A stretch of DNA of 64,000 nucleotides from Sciurus carolinensis. Taxonomy: Eukaryota; Chordata; Mammalia; Rodentia; Sciuridae. The notes under the pieces are model-generated. The model did no database searches. It was not told the origin of the DNA and saw only the letters and a program-made list of their open reading frames with translations. The stretch covers positions 14,669,015-14,733,014 of the forward strand of contig NC_062218.1 in the NCBI RefSeq assembly GCF_902686445.1, given 5' to 3'. Positions within the stretch are counted from its first letter, which is position 1, and each line of letters starts with the position of its first letter. Position numbers and translations under genes: made by a program. This document shows positions 36,046 to 47,162 of this stretch, one piece after another.

Positions 36046-36654
36046 TATAATTAACAATATATCCAACCCCCAAATGGGCAGTGCTACCCTTAGGCTCAGA
36101 CACCCAGGAACCCTGCCCAGGGATGTAGACTTCTGAATGCCCACACTTCACCATGACCAAAAAAAAAAGCCTGCAGGGGATGGGGGTCAGAAATTTTTCA
36201 AAGTGCAAATCATGGTCTTTGGTGGAAAGTAGTTCTGATTTTGAATGTGAACTAGCAGCAGGTATTTGCTCTGTACTATCACTATTAATAATATTATCAA
36301 ACCTTCCCCAAATCCCAAACAGAACTCATTTGACCATTTCATTTTAAAAACACGCTTCGAATAATTTGAGACAAAATTCGCACTTAATCAAAAAGGAATG
36401 AAATGTGAAATATGCAACAAACACGATATTTTAAGAAAACATTTAAAAATTTGAATAAGAAAAAAAAAAAATTGCGTGGATAAGAAGGAAAAGACTCCCA
36501 GACATAATCTCCAAATAATTTCACAGACCCTTTTCTGGGCAATGAGCATTGAGGTATTGTCTCATCTCTAAGATTTTTAACTAACTAATTCCAGCCTTCG
36601 GTTTTGGTTACAGCACTGAAGAGGGTGAAGAACAATCTAAGAAATACTTGCTTT
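36046..36654. other. Intronic DNA, no gene seen
   Basis: AT-rich; no supported feature. Confidence 0.5.
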
Positions 36655-36769
36655 GGAGCAGGGAGTACAGCTCAGTGGTAGAGGGCTTGCCTACCAAGTG
36701 CAAGGCCCTGGTTTCAATTCCCTGCAATGCAAAAGAGAAAAGAGAGAGAGAGGAAAAAAAAAAAAAAAC
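36655..36769 (+). mobile_element. ID SINE with GA/A-rich tail
   Basis: GGAGCAGGGAGTACAGCTCAG, GGGCTTGCCTACCAAGTGC, TGGTTTCAATTCCCTGC, then GAGAGAGA and a long A-run. Confidence 0.9.
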
Positions 36770-38997
36770 TTAAGAAATGGTGAGAATGATAGAGACTTAT
36801 GAAATTCAAATATTTTGTAGTACTTCATACCATCAATAATCATCTGCAATCCGATTCATTTTTTAATCTAAATATTGTTCTATGAAGTTTATTAACAATG
36901 TCAGTATGTACTAGCCTGCCTCAGCAAAGCAGGCCTCCTCTAGACTGAAATTAATAAAAGAACAATCGAAGAATCACAATGATTCAAACAATTTGCCTTT
37001 GGTTTTCTACTACGGTGTTACTGTCTATAAAATACAGATTATATGAAAATCTTCACTATAACCATATAATTAGTGATTTCGCTGTCATTAAATTCCTATG
37101 ATACTGTGCTTTCAGCAATAACTATCTTTAAATATATTTTTCAATTCTGTCTTACAAAGGTATATTAGTCGATGCAGAATAGGAGACATTTTATCTTCCA
37201 GTTTGTGAGCTTGGCTCATAATTTTAAATATTCAGATGTGTGATATGGGGCCTACATTTATTCTCTTGGCCCTGGCCCTGCATATCAAAGAGCTGCCTGT
37301 GCACATGCAAGTTTCCTGACATTTAAAGCTCTTCTCAATCAACTCTTAAGTAAAAAAATATATATATAGGTTTATATACACAGAGGCATGGGAGGGAAAA
37401 GATAAAGCACACACCACTAAACACAAAAGAGCTTCTTTTCATCTGCTGTTGACAGCATTCTCTACACCTAACATATTTTCTAAACTTAGTACATATTCAT
37501 TGCAGGATTAAGAAAAGAGAAAATGAATTTAAGGATGACATGTAAACATACAGTCAAAACTTTAGAGTAAATCTATGTTTATTTAATCCAAGCTTTTATT
37601 TTTTTCTATTTTTTTTTCCCAGCAAGAGCACTCATAATTCTAAATGGATTCCTAGTAACCTAAGAATCTGTGATGCTAAGAAGAAGCAAAAACATTTAAT
37701 GGTAGCCTCAAAAATGATATGCAGTTTAGATCAAGTTCGCTGAATTTTAACACACAAAGTAGATCTCACGAGCAGACTCCTCAGTTAAGCCCACACCTCC
37801 ACACAATGAGATACCACTGTCAGTGGATACGACCCACATATTATTCACTGACCCTCCCCCCCAAACCAAAAAAAAAAAGTAGAAGAATTACAGAATTCTT
37901 TGGGGACCCAAAGTTGGGTAAAATACCAAGTAAACACTTGCATTCTATTTACATCCCCAAATCCTGTTTTATCTTGGCCTAAGAATCAGCAACAGGTAGT
38001 AATGAAGGTAAGTATCCCCACCCCCCATGGTAAGAGTCAACCTCGCCTACCTCTTCTATTATAAATATCTCATTTTTTAATTACTACAATTTAAAATGCT
38101 TTTATGCCGAGGCAACTGCCATCTTTAAGAGCAGACACTGAGGGTGAACAATTAGTTGCACAACTCCCATGTCTCTCCCTCGCGCTGACTGTATTTCAAC
38201 AGGCCTGCAGAGGCTTTGCCACAAGAACTCCAACACCTTTTCTTATAACTGGCAGAGTCAGATGGTATGATGTCATGTGATGTGAGAGGCCAGATTTAAA
38301 TTGGGGACTCACGTTTCTTTTTTGAGGCCTGGTGGACACATTTTCCAAATAGCTCTTAGCAAGGCAGCAAAATGTTTTATTCAAGGAATGCTCTTTGAGA
38401 AGTGATCCGACCTGCTGTCAGTGATCGCTCCCAAGAATGAATAAGCTACAGGGCGAAAGACAACCGATGCGGAGAAAGGCTGGAAAAGGAGCCAGAATCT
38501 TTCATCCAAAGAAAAGATAACATCAGAAAACCTCAAAGAATACCCCAATAACTGAGTTAGAAATGGCCAAACAAATGAGTCTTACCTTTTCTTTCAATAA
38601 ATTAAATACTTCTCAGAAATCTAGTTTCCTAAGTGCCTTATTATGTAAACCTTCCTCCTACCCCATGAGGTTGGGGCTGGCAGCTCCAGAAACTACATTT
38701 GACAAGGAAAGAGAGGCATTTGTCTTTCCCAAGTAAAAAGGAAGTCAAATAGATATTGGTGGCATGTTCAAAATCTGATCATCATTTTTCTGCTGGGTTT
38801 TCAAAGTTTCTGGAGTGAGGACCACTTACTCTCCCAAACTTCCAAGTAGTTTTCAACTCAAAAAATCACTTTCAAACTGCTTACTATGTACAGAACTTCA
38901 ACAACTAAACCTAGAAAAGGTGACACAAGCCGAAGGCAAAGCAAACCTTCGGATGGGCAGAAAAGTTCATCGGTAAGGGCCCTTCACAGTGTGTCCA
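36770..38997. other. Intronic DNA, AT-rich, repeat-poor
   Basis: About 2.2 kb with no confident transposon and no coding signal. It has a small TATATATA run at about 37358. A candidate stretch for conserved non-coding elements, not demonstrable here. Confidence 0.45.
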
Positions 38998-39205
38998 GGT
39001 TCAAATAATAACCAGTTTACCTTCCAGCTGTGTGACACTGGGCCAATTACTTAAGCTCTCTGGGCCTCATTTTCTTTATCTATGGAGTGGGTATAATTAT
39101 AGAGCCTTACTCATATGGTTGTTCAGTGGATTTAATGACTTACTGAATGTCAACTACTTGGCAGCATGCCTGGCACATAGTAAGGATTGAACAAACACCA
39201 GAGCC
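38998..39205 (+). mobile_element. MIR SINE, nearly complete
   Basis: CCAGCTGTGTGACACTGGGCC, TTACTTAAGCTCTCTGGGCC, TCATTTTCTTTATCTATGGA, ATGCCTGGCACATAGTAAGG: unusually good retention of the MIR core and 3' end. Confidence 0.92.
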
Positions 39206-39977
39206 GTATTTACCATTGTCTTCAAAGAACTGTAAAGTGCTTGACAATCAAGGGAAAAGGCTAGAAGCATCTCCCCTCCATCATAAAATCTGCACTCTGG
39301 GGGAAAATACCTGCTATTTGAGGGGTCAAATCCCACCCCTGAGGACCTTTTCATGAACACGAGTTAATAAAGCTTATTTATAAGTAAGATGCTTTAACTT
39401 TCCCGGCTCAGTTTACACATTTGAAAAGGGAAATATAAAGGCACACAGAGGACTTCTGTGAGCTAGCAAGCCAACTAGGTTCTTCCTACGCCCAAGACCG
39501 AAAGAGAAGAACCAGGCTTGGAAGCAGAATAGGACTCCCCGGAGCGAGAGCTGCTGGGGACAGTTTCAAAGAGCAGGAGACAGGTAGGACCCGATCAGCA
39601 GGGGGAGGCGTGCACACACAGGTCAGCAGCGGGGAGGGCAATAGATCCTCTGGAGCGGAATTCATGTGGGGCAAAAGAATAACCAGAGTTGCGAGATCAG
39701 AAGGCCTTGAAAACCAGGCTAAGGATTTGAACTTGATTTTACAAGCCTCAGGGATGTTCTGTATACAGAGTTCCAGAAATACAAACGCTGCCAAGAGACT
39801 TCAGGTTGACGGTGAGAAATCAAACTGGCCCAATCCAGTCCAGGAACTGATCCTAAGGAACAACTCCCAGGCCACAATGTCCCTGCGCCAGTCAGTGCCA
39901 GTACTTCATCCACCATTGGGGGCCTCTCCTTAATTTTTAGGTACAGTTTCTGTAACCCTTTTCCCCCCAACAATGAA
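39206..39977. other. Intronic DNA, no gene seen
   Basis: Overlapping open frames at 39486-39973 (up to 107 codons) are on both strands and unrecognised. Confidence 0.45.
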
Positions 39978-40074
39978 CTTTTTTTTTTTTTTTTTTAATG
40001 TGATGCTGGGGATGAAACCCAGGGCCCTGAGCGTGCGAGACAAGCGCCCTACCACTGAGCTACATCCCAGCTCC
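39978..40074 (-). mobile_element. ID SINE with T-run (reverse A tail)
   Basis: T-run at 39979-39997 then GATGCTGGGGATGAAACCCAG, GACAAGCGCCCTACCACTGA, GCTACATCCCAGC. Confidence 0.92.
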
Positions 40075-41962
40075 TATAATTAACTTTTTATTATGACTCA
40101 CTATATGCCAAGTGCTCTGTAAATCTTACCGTGAATTTGCCAAAAAACCAAGCAAGAGAGACACTACTATGCACACGTACTAACCAGACAGTTAAAGGCC
40201 AGATAACCTGGCTGGGAGGCCACAGGTGGTGAGGGGTGGATGAAGCTAGGCTTCAACGACTAGGAATGGGGTGCCGTTCACTGGGCCTAGGGGCATTTGG
40301 GCGGAAGGAAATAGTGGCAACCTAAATATAGTCTCAACTGGTGGATCATACTTGCATGTCCCCAGCAGATCAGTGACATGTGTTATGTATCAGGTCCTCT
40401 GAATCCAAAATCTTGAAATCCAGTAATAATAAGGTACCCAAATCCTACCAATCACAATAGTAGAGGCGCACAGCCAAGGTTCATGTCCTCAAAGGTGACC
40501 CCACTTAGAGCCAGAAGATCTGGAGAAGCAAACACTGCTCTCCCCCACCACTCGGGTTAGACAGTCAAGGTCCTGTGCTTGCCGGTTTGCGCCCGACTGG
40601 GGAACAGGTAGAAGACCAAGAACAAGGATTCGGAGCCAGGATCGGAGGGGAGAGAGCTTCCTGCCAGCCTGGCTAACAACTGCCCTGCCTGCAGCTGCTC
40701 CAAGGCTTTGCTGTCCTCAACACAGCAGGGACAAAAGAAAAAAGAGTACTTGACAAAAGAAATTCTTCTGGACCATGCAGAAAAGGCAGGGCACGCGAAT
40801 GCCACTGTGAGACAAGGAAAAAGGGACCTACCTAATGTCCTCATATGAATTTACAATCGCCAAAGGGGCCGCCTTCGGGACCTGGTAAGACAGGGAGCCC
40901 TCAGGCACACTGAGAGGTGATTTGGGGTGGGCGGCAGCTGCCCCGAACAACAACGTCTCAGTGTTTTCCTAATAAGAAAAATGCCAGGAGAACACCAACA
41001 AAATACCAGAAAAGGGAGAAAAGGAGACTTGGGAACTTGCGTTCTAGCTTACAAAGCCCCAGGTGTCAACCAAAACCATGGTGTCTTCTCACGTTAAGTG
41101 GAAAAAGAGGCTGGTGCTTCCACTTCACATCTCAGGCTCGTTCATTCCAACCCAGATGGAACTAAGCTGTGAGAAGGAGGTGCAGCTGGGACATTTCCCC
41201 TGACAATTTATCCCTTACAACGTTAATACCTGTTTCTATATTTATATGTGAGTGTCTCACTTGTGTACATTTTTACATGATTTATTCTGAAAAATCAAAG
41301 TGTTCATTTGTCTCATTAATAAGCCTCAAAATATCTTGCATTTAAACAGTCATTTTGCCACACCTTTGCCTAAAATAGAAAACATGAAAAGTCAAGTTCA
41401 TTTAGAAATTACTGGCCCCCACAGTACTCAAAGCACTGTACCTGGCCCTGGGGACATGGAAACAGCTCCAAAACATCAACAAGTTTGCACAGTAGTCTTG
41501 CCACTTCTTTGGCTGAGCCTTTTCTCTTTGCTTTTTTTTAATTGATTTTGGTTAGCCATACCTAAACTTGGTTTCTGCCTGAAGTCAACTTTTTAACAAC
41601 TTACCTAGAAACGCATAAACAACAAGTTTCCCGACCTGTGCACACACAATTAACTCAAGAGAAGCCGTAAAAATCTAATGAAGGCCGTGAAGAAACTGAA
41701 ACCCGACTGGGGAGTTTGGCGCCCTCCCTTTCTACAATCCTGGAGCGCATTTTGAAGTCAGCTGTGTCAGCTGACTGGCACAAGCCTCACAGGCTTCCCT
41801 GGCCCCAGGCCGGCCATAGATGCCTGATCCCATTTAGCACAGGCAAGCACAGGCAAGAAGGCGGTGTTTGCAGGATGCAAGGAGTTGGTAGGGAGAGGCA
41901 ACTGCTTCACGAGTCTAGCTCAGTTCAGGTCAACTGGAACTGATTTTGTTCCTGTGGTTCAT
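40075..41962. other. Intronic DNA, no gene seen
   Basis: No confident repeats or exons; some CpGs near 40560-40900. Confidence 0.45.
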
Positions 41963-42123
41963 TCGGCAATATTTGAAGACATTTTGGGTGTGACAACTTG
42001 AGAGTGAGGTTACCAGTCTGTAGTGAGTAAAGGATAGGGATGCTGCTCAATGCACAAGACAGCCCCCACAACAAACGTCCATCTAGCCTACAAGGTCAAC
42101 AGTACCCCGCTAGAGAAACCCTG
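41963..42123 (+). mobile_element. MER5-type hAT transposon relic
   Basis: CATTCGGCAATATTTGAAGAC, GATGCTGCTCAATGCACAAG, ACAGCCCCCACAACAAACG, TAGAGAAACCCTG follow MER5A. Confidence 0.85.
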
Positions 42124-42225
42124 GTCTGTGAGGGTTTCTCTTACAGAGAAAATAGCTCCTATTTTTTCCTTATTATTTGGCTATTCATACATAAAACACA
42201 CAACATCTGATTCTGTAGGTTTTGT

Positions 42226-42243
42226 TTTTTTTTTTTTTTTTTT
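42226..42243 (+). repeat. Poly(T) run
   Basis: A T-run followed by CAGTTGCC with no SINE body identifiable. Confidence 0.8.
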
Positions 42244-42692
42244 CAGTTGCCTGGCAAGCAACAAGTCATTATCCCTAAATCACAGTAGGAAAAGTTAGTA
42301 AGAACAACAGCGTACTACTTAGTGATCAGGAGAGTGATCAGGAGACCCTACAAGTTGGCTGGCTGGCCTTGGAAATCTATCACCTGCACACTTACTGTTT
42401 CTATTCTAACAGACATGACAACATCTTCAGGGCAATTTAACAAAAGGATGCCCTGTTACAAGACATCAAAAAGAGAGAGAGAGAGGGTCGACATTAAGAG
42501 GGTGTCTCCGATTAACACACCACTTGTTTGTATTCTACAGGCCTGCTGCTTCCCTAAGTTGTTATTTTTACGGGTGGAACTTTGAAGCCTGACTAGAAAT
42601 TACTAGATTGAAAAATATAACCTTAAATAAACAAGAATCTCCCAGAAGTTCAAAAGTCCCTGGTAGCAAAGAAGACTCTGCATTCTGTAACA

Positions 42693-42780
42693 TGTTCTTC
42701 AACCTTGGACAAGTGACTAACCACCTTTGGGTTAAGCGTCTTCTCGTAGAAAATGAAGAGGATGGAGTAGATGATGGATA
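42693..42780 (+). mobile_element. MIR fragment
   Basis: TCAACCTTGGACAAGTGACT then AGAAAATGAAGAGGATGGA resemble the MIR core; short. Confidence 0.5.
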
Positions 42781-44149
42781 AAGGCTGACTTCAGTATTAT
42801 CTTAAAGAAATAAAAACTAGCATCCAAGTTTCCTTACCCAAAGAAAGTGCAAGGAAAAAGAATACTTTGCATAATCTAAAGTCCAATAGGGAACACTAGG
42901 TCAGTACTTCAGGTTATCCTGAAGTTCCTCCCACTTACACTAGAGGGCACAGTTCTTTCCAGTGGGAGCCACAGACCCCCTCAACCCAAGGACTGCAGGC
43001 TTCAGGATTGTGACCCCAGAAACTGTACTCAAATTCTATGCTTCACCAGATTTTCTGAAGGACCCAGAACACCAAAACAAACAAACACCAAGTAAAGGTT
43101 CTCCCTAGAGGCAGAGCCCCAGTTTTCTCACAGATGAAAGCAATTAAAACAGAAGCCCTGAGGTCATTTACCTTGGGACAAACTACAACTAGCAAAAGTC
43201 CTGGTGCCTTCTCACTAGAGAACAAAAGCCCACGGATTAGAAAACACTAAGGTCTCAAAATTATGCATTTTATGTATTTTCCTTTAAATAAACATAGGTA
43301 TTGATGGATGATTAATTCCTCTCCAGTCTACCTTTCACAATGAATGAGACGACTGAAAAATTGAATATTGCTATCATGCAAGAATATATCACTTTAGCTA
43401 TTAGAAGTAGCTGAGACCAGTAAGTGAGCATCTGAAGAGTAGAGAAACGTGAAATATTACATCCAATTAAGGGGGAAAAATAAGTTAACTAACACTGAGG
43501 CAAACCCTCACCAATCTGATTTGCTGGAAATTCCAAGACTATCCCTAGATTCACAAAACACCCCCGGGCTTTCAACGAAATTCACATCAGTCTCCCTCAA
43601 GTCAACCAAGTTTACTTTGAGCCACTTCAAACCTCAAACTTAAACAAAATTTATTAAATAAACACAACCAAGAAAGGAAAGGGAGCCAAGAAACCACAGC
43701 AAATCTCGATCCCAGAGGAGAAAAAGTTTCTAGTAATTGGTGTCCAGGCTAAAAGAGGGCATCGCTTTCGTCTTTTAAAATAACCACTGTTTGCCCTAAA
43801 CGAATTTGCTTTAAATTCGAATCAAAAATTGACAAGGACAGACAGCACACATACAGGATCTTCTGATCCCATGCTCTGGAATTATCCAAACCCGACAAGA
43901 GCACTTCTTGGTGAGCATGCAACCCGTGCTCCAAGGAGGTCTGGCAGGCAGAGAAAACAGTAACTGATTAAACCCTTGTGGCCCTCTCCCACACTTCTCT
44001 GAGCCGGCTCCTCTGGAAGAGTCTGCACCCCAGCACAGGAAGCCCGCACGTTTTGCAAAGGAAATGCCAGACCAGACCTTTCTTGGAGAAAGGCACGTCC
44101 GTGCTGAACGTTTTGCTGGGCTTCCTGCACCCAGGCAGCTCTTTCCGGG
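42781..44149. other. Intronic DNA leading into the CpG island
   Basis: No exon or confident repeat. CpG density rises from about 43980 towards exon 1. Confidence 0.5.
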
Positions 44150-44433
44150 GCTCACCTGGCACGGGTGCCGCGGGACACCCGGGGAGCCAGCCGCCCACGC
44201 ACAGGGCCACGCACCTTGGCCACATCCCGGACACACCGGGAGCGGGACAAAACACAACCTGCCCGGGCTTACTCATCGCAGGCTCCGGCCGGTGAGGGGG
44301 TGGGAGACTCCGGGCGGCTCCCGAAAGTTGCCCTCCCGGGGCGGGGAAGGCGCCGCGTGCAGCGCCGAGCGCAGACCTGCGCCTGGGCGCCTCTGCGGGG
44401 CTGCCAGGTCTGGCGGCGGCCGCGGCCACTCAC

Positions 44434-44454
44434 CTCGGGGAAGAAGTTGTCCAT
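44434..44454 (-). CDS. MYO10: MYO10 coding exon 1 (start codon, 7 codons)
   Basis: On the minus strand the seven codons read MDNFFPE and end exactly at a consensus GTGAGT donor (44433-44428). Joining to the acceptor at 94/95 is in phase 0 and gives MDNFFPE-GTRVWLKENG, the myosin X N-terminus. Human MYO10, from memory, has Thr rather than Pro at residue 6. The ATG has a strong context: A at -3 and G at +4. The exon sits in a CpG island, as expected for a broadly expressed gene. Reading past the donor gives a longer open frame (to 44269), but that is intron read-through in GC-rich DNA. The short first coding exon followed by a very long intron is the known layout of the full-length MYO10 transcript. 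The headless isoform starts further downstream and is not represented here. Confidence 0.95.
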
Positions 44455-44930
44455 TGTTCCGGCGCTCCCCGGCTCCCCGAGTCCGGCGCGCGGTCGCGGA
44501 AGTCAGCGCGGCGGCAGGTCCGGGACGCCGTCGTGTCACGGCGCGGCCCCCGGCGACTCCAGCGCGCTGGGCGCCCCCGCGGCCATAGCCCGATCCCCTG
44601 CGCGTCTCTCTCACCTTTTGTTTGCCCAACCCAAGTCTCTACCGCATCCGTCCCAACTGCAGCCTTTGTCTCTTCTTGCTCCAAGTTCCTCACTTCTGGG
44701 CTAAGCGCTCCCGGCCTGCGAACAGCTGGTGGCACATTCCTCCCCCGGGCAGGGGGAGGCGGCGGGGGCTGGCGAGCGCGCCCCCTCCCTGTGCGCTCCG
44801 CCGCGGGCGCTCGGGGCGCGCAGCGGGACAGCCGGCCACAAAGCGCGCCCGAGTGGCTCTGCCCGCACCAGCCGCCGCGGTGAGCAGTCCGGCGCCGCGG
44901 CTCAGCCGGCTCACGCCCGCCGGAGCCTCG
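44455..44930 (-). promoter_or_regulatory. MYO10: Presumed MYO10 5' leader / start-site region
   Basis: This GC-rich sequence lies between the MYO10 ATG and the GC-box cluster and should contain the 5' UTR. It includes an upstream ORF (44536-44586) and a good donor-like motif AAAAG/GTGAGAG with its cut at 44615/44614. The exact transcription start cannot be read from sequence. Confidence 0.55.
44536..44586 (-). CDS. Upstream ORF in the MYO10 leader (16 codons)
   Basis: On the minus strand an ATG at 44586-44584 with G at -3 and G at +4 opens a frame of 16 codons, MAAGAPSALESPGAAP, that ends in TGA 81 bases before the MYO10 ATG. It is in the same frame as MYO10 but closed by its own stop. If transcription begins upstream of 44586 it could reduce or modulate MYO10 translation. 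Whether the leader includes it, and whether it is translated, is not known from sequence. Confidence 0.35.
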   Translation of the reverse strand: MAAGAPSALESPGAAP

Positions 44931-44939
44931 CAGGCACCG

Positions 44940-45080
44940 CGCGCCCCGCCCACCGCGCGCCCCGCCCCGCCCCGCCGGGAACCGAGCCCCGCCCCGTGCC
45001 GCCCCGGCCCCGCCCCCCGGGGCTCAGCCCTCGGCCCGCCACGGACGATTCTCCCCCCCTCCCACCCAGGCCCCGCCCAC
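44940..45080. promoter_or_regulatory. Cluster of GC boxes (Sp1/KLF-type sites)
   Basis: At least six CCCCGCCC or CCGCCCC cores lie between 44943 and 45077, including three overlapping copies at about 44958-44976. Such clusters usually lie within about 200 bp upstream of CpG-island start sites. This points to MYO10 initiation somewhere around 44650-44930, which is inference from sequence only. Confidence 0.65.
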
Positions 45081-45577
45081 TGCGCGCCGCCCGCGTAGGG
45101 GCTGGGAGGTGCCTGGGTCCGGAGGCACCGGTGGTCCTCCCGCCCGGCCCATCCAGGCTCCGGCGGGGACTTGACTCCTCGCTTTAGTGATAGAGACTAA
45201 ATAGTCATGGGAGGTAGGGCAGGGTCCTCACTGCCTTTGATGTTAGCGGACCCTGGAACCGGCTCAACCCCGATCTCATTAATGCAGCTCCGCGTTGGGA
45301 GATCCCGGGGTAGGAAGCGCGGTCCGCGGAGCTGCGCCAGATCAAAGCGGAAAACCGAGGCTGAGCAGAATTTCTGGAAGCTGCCTTCGCGCGTTGAGTT
45401 TCTCTCCTGCAGTCGGGTTAAAAGTCGTTTTCATAACTGCGGGGAAATGTAACTTTGTAAACTGAAAGGGGACGTGCCCAATAGTATCTTTAAAATGAAA
45501 CCCTTTTTCAGGACCTAAAGGAAACGTGGAATGCTCAAGTCACATCTGAAACGGAGCCCTGGTTTCCTCAGGAACAG

Positions 45578-45720
45578 TTCCTCAAACTTTAGTGTGCCTA
45601 AAAGTCACCTGAGGATCTTGTTAATGCGGAGAGTGAGATTCTGCAGGATGACCCCTGACAATCTGCTATCTTAACAGGCTTCCAGTTGCCTCTGGAAGGG
45701 TGCTGCTTGGTCCAGAGCGG
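45578..45720 (+). mobile_element. hAT-Charlie-type non-autonomous transposon relic
   Basis: TCCTCAAACTTTAGTGTGCC, AAAAGTCACCTGAGGATC, TGTTAATGCGGAGAGTGAG, GGGTGCTGCTTGGTCC follow a well-known MER hAT consensus; I cannot name the subfamily safely. Confidence 0.7.
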
Positions 45721-46714
45721 AGAGAGATTTTCAACAACTAGAGAAATTGGAAGTCAAGGTTTAGAAACGTTTGTAGCAATTTAACAGTGCCACTACATCC
45801 AACCACATTATGGATAGACTTTTGAACCCACCAGTTGGGTGTTGTCCGACTTACTTGTGAGTCACACCTGGCACAGCATATTGGCAGTTGGCAGATTGGG
45901 AACCAAATGACTGGTCCTTCACCACAAATGGTTTGAGAAGTTCTTCCCAGGGGACCTACCAACTGCTGCTCAACCTTTAAAACAACTTAAAAGGTATCTT
46001 CCGGGGGGCAACCCTCTGAGATGTCACTCCCCTTACCCCACCTCAACCTACACCTGCCCATCAGGTTAGGTGCCTGCTCCTTTGGGGTTTATTCCTGGAA
46101 CTGAAGGACCGTGTGATATTGTAAGTCTCATGACTTCCTTAATGCCCTGACCACCTACAGTTGGGAGAATAACAGGTCCTCAAGGAAAGAACAGTGCTTT
46201 AAAATTTGCGTTCCCAGCCTGTTTCAGAGAATGAATGAAAGAATGACTGAAACAATCATTTCAAATCCTTGTTTGGAAATCCAAGCATCTTTGTAACTTA
46301 ATCTCAGAGCACTTCTTTAGCATTAATATCATTACTTCCACCCACTATCCTTTGGAAAAAGTCAAGGTCTGAACTAGTGATATTGGGCTATGCCATTGTT
46401 CTGTTCCACAGGCTTACACACTTAGGGCTCTAAGCCAGTAAAAGTTGTGTTCAAGGTTGAAGGAAAGTTAAGATGGAGTCAGGATAAATATCAACCATCC
46501 CAACACCAACTAAAGTGCTTAGTCAAATGAGTCCTGTACCTAATTGTGTTCAGATACTGGAGCAGAACAATTACAGTCTTTATGGTGTTAATCTACACAC
46601 AACATCTCTTGCAAAAGAAATTGCTAGGGAGCTTGTTCCAGTGGATGTGGCTTTGTTGCTCAGCTTCAGCCCCGTCACTGGTATATTGGGCAAGCTTTCA
46701 AATCACTCTCCAAT
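45721..46714. other. Upstream intergenic DNA
   Basis: No gene recognised. An unusually protein-like 68-codon frame lies at 46515-46721 (see findings). Confidence 0.45.
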
Positions 46715-46850
46715 CCAATAAAGGCTCTTCATTCGTAATAAATGTACCACACTAACGCAACATGTTAATAATGGTGGTGCAGGGTGAAGGGTTATATGGG
46801 CACCCAAATTTTTCTGTAAACCTAAAAATATTTTTTAAAAAAAGTTTGAT
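46715..46850 (+). mobile_element. L1M 3'-end fragment
   Basis: TTCATTCGTAATAAATGTACC, ACACTAACGCAACATGTTAA, TTCTGTAAACCTAAAAATA match an old L1 3' UTR. Confidence 0.8.
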
Positions 46851-46999
46851 TTTTAAAAATCATTTTCTTGTCGATAAGAAAATATGGGTGATAATTGCCC
46901 CAACTTGACTCATACAAAGAATTATGAGCCATAACCAGTAGATGAAGTTCAACTTTACGGAATCATTTTATTTCCTTAAAAAGTTCACATCAGTTTTAC

Positions 47000-47162
47000 A
47001 ATTGTGATTCTAGACTGTTTTATCAAAATCCCCTGGGAGAAGTTGTTAAAAACAAATTAAAACACAAACAAAACACTGACTCAATCCCTGAAGCAGGTTG
47101 GGATCCTAAAAATCTGTTTTTTAATAAGTAGTAGGTAGCCCAGAATTAGAGAATCACTGCTT
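47000..47162 (+). mobile_element. hAT-Charlie-type relic, diverged
   Basis: ATTCTAGACTGTTTTATCAA, AATCCCCTGGGAGAAGTTG, CAATCCCTGAAGCAGGTTGG, TAGAGAATCACTGC resemble the same class as 45578-45720. Confidence 0.5.

Larger units (their letters stand above)
95..44433 (-). other. MYO10: MYO10 intron 1 (44.3 kb)
   Basis: The intron is bounded by a GTGAGT donor on its 44433 side and a T-rich tract plus ACAG acceptor on its 95 side, minus strand. No further MYO10 coding exon is visible inside it, and the frames on either side join directly. It holds interspersed repeats of several ages, listed separately, and long unannotated stretches that may contain enhancers I cannot recognise by eye. Confidence 0.93.
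44150..45440. promoter_or_regulatory. MYO10: CpG island over the MYO10 promoter and first exon
   Basis: CpG dinucleotides and G+C are far denser here than anywhere else in the window, with the peak about 44300-45080 and a shoulder to about 45440. The island covers coding exon 1, its donor, the 5' leader and the presumed transcription start. No TATA box is apparent in a plausible position on the minus strand, so a dispersed CpG-island type of initiation is likely. Several GC-rich open frames on both strands across the island are compositional artefacts. Confidence 0.9.

Noticed and set aside
43968..45187. Many long ORFs on both strands at the CpG island
   Set aside because: GC-rich DNA lacks stop codons; Pro/Arg/Ala-rich frames on both strands are compositional. 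Only the MDNFFPE exon is supported.
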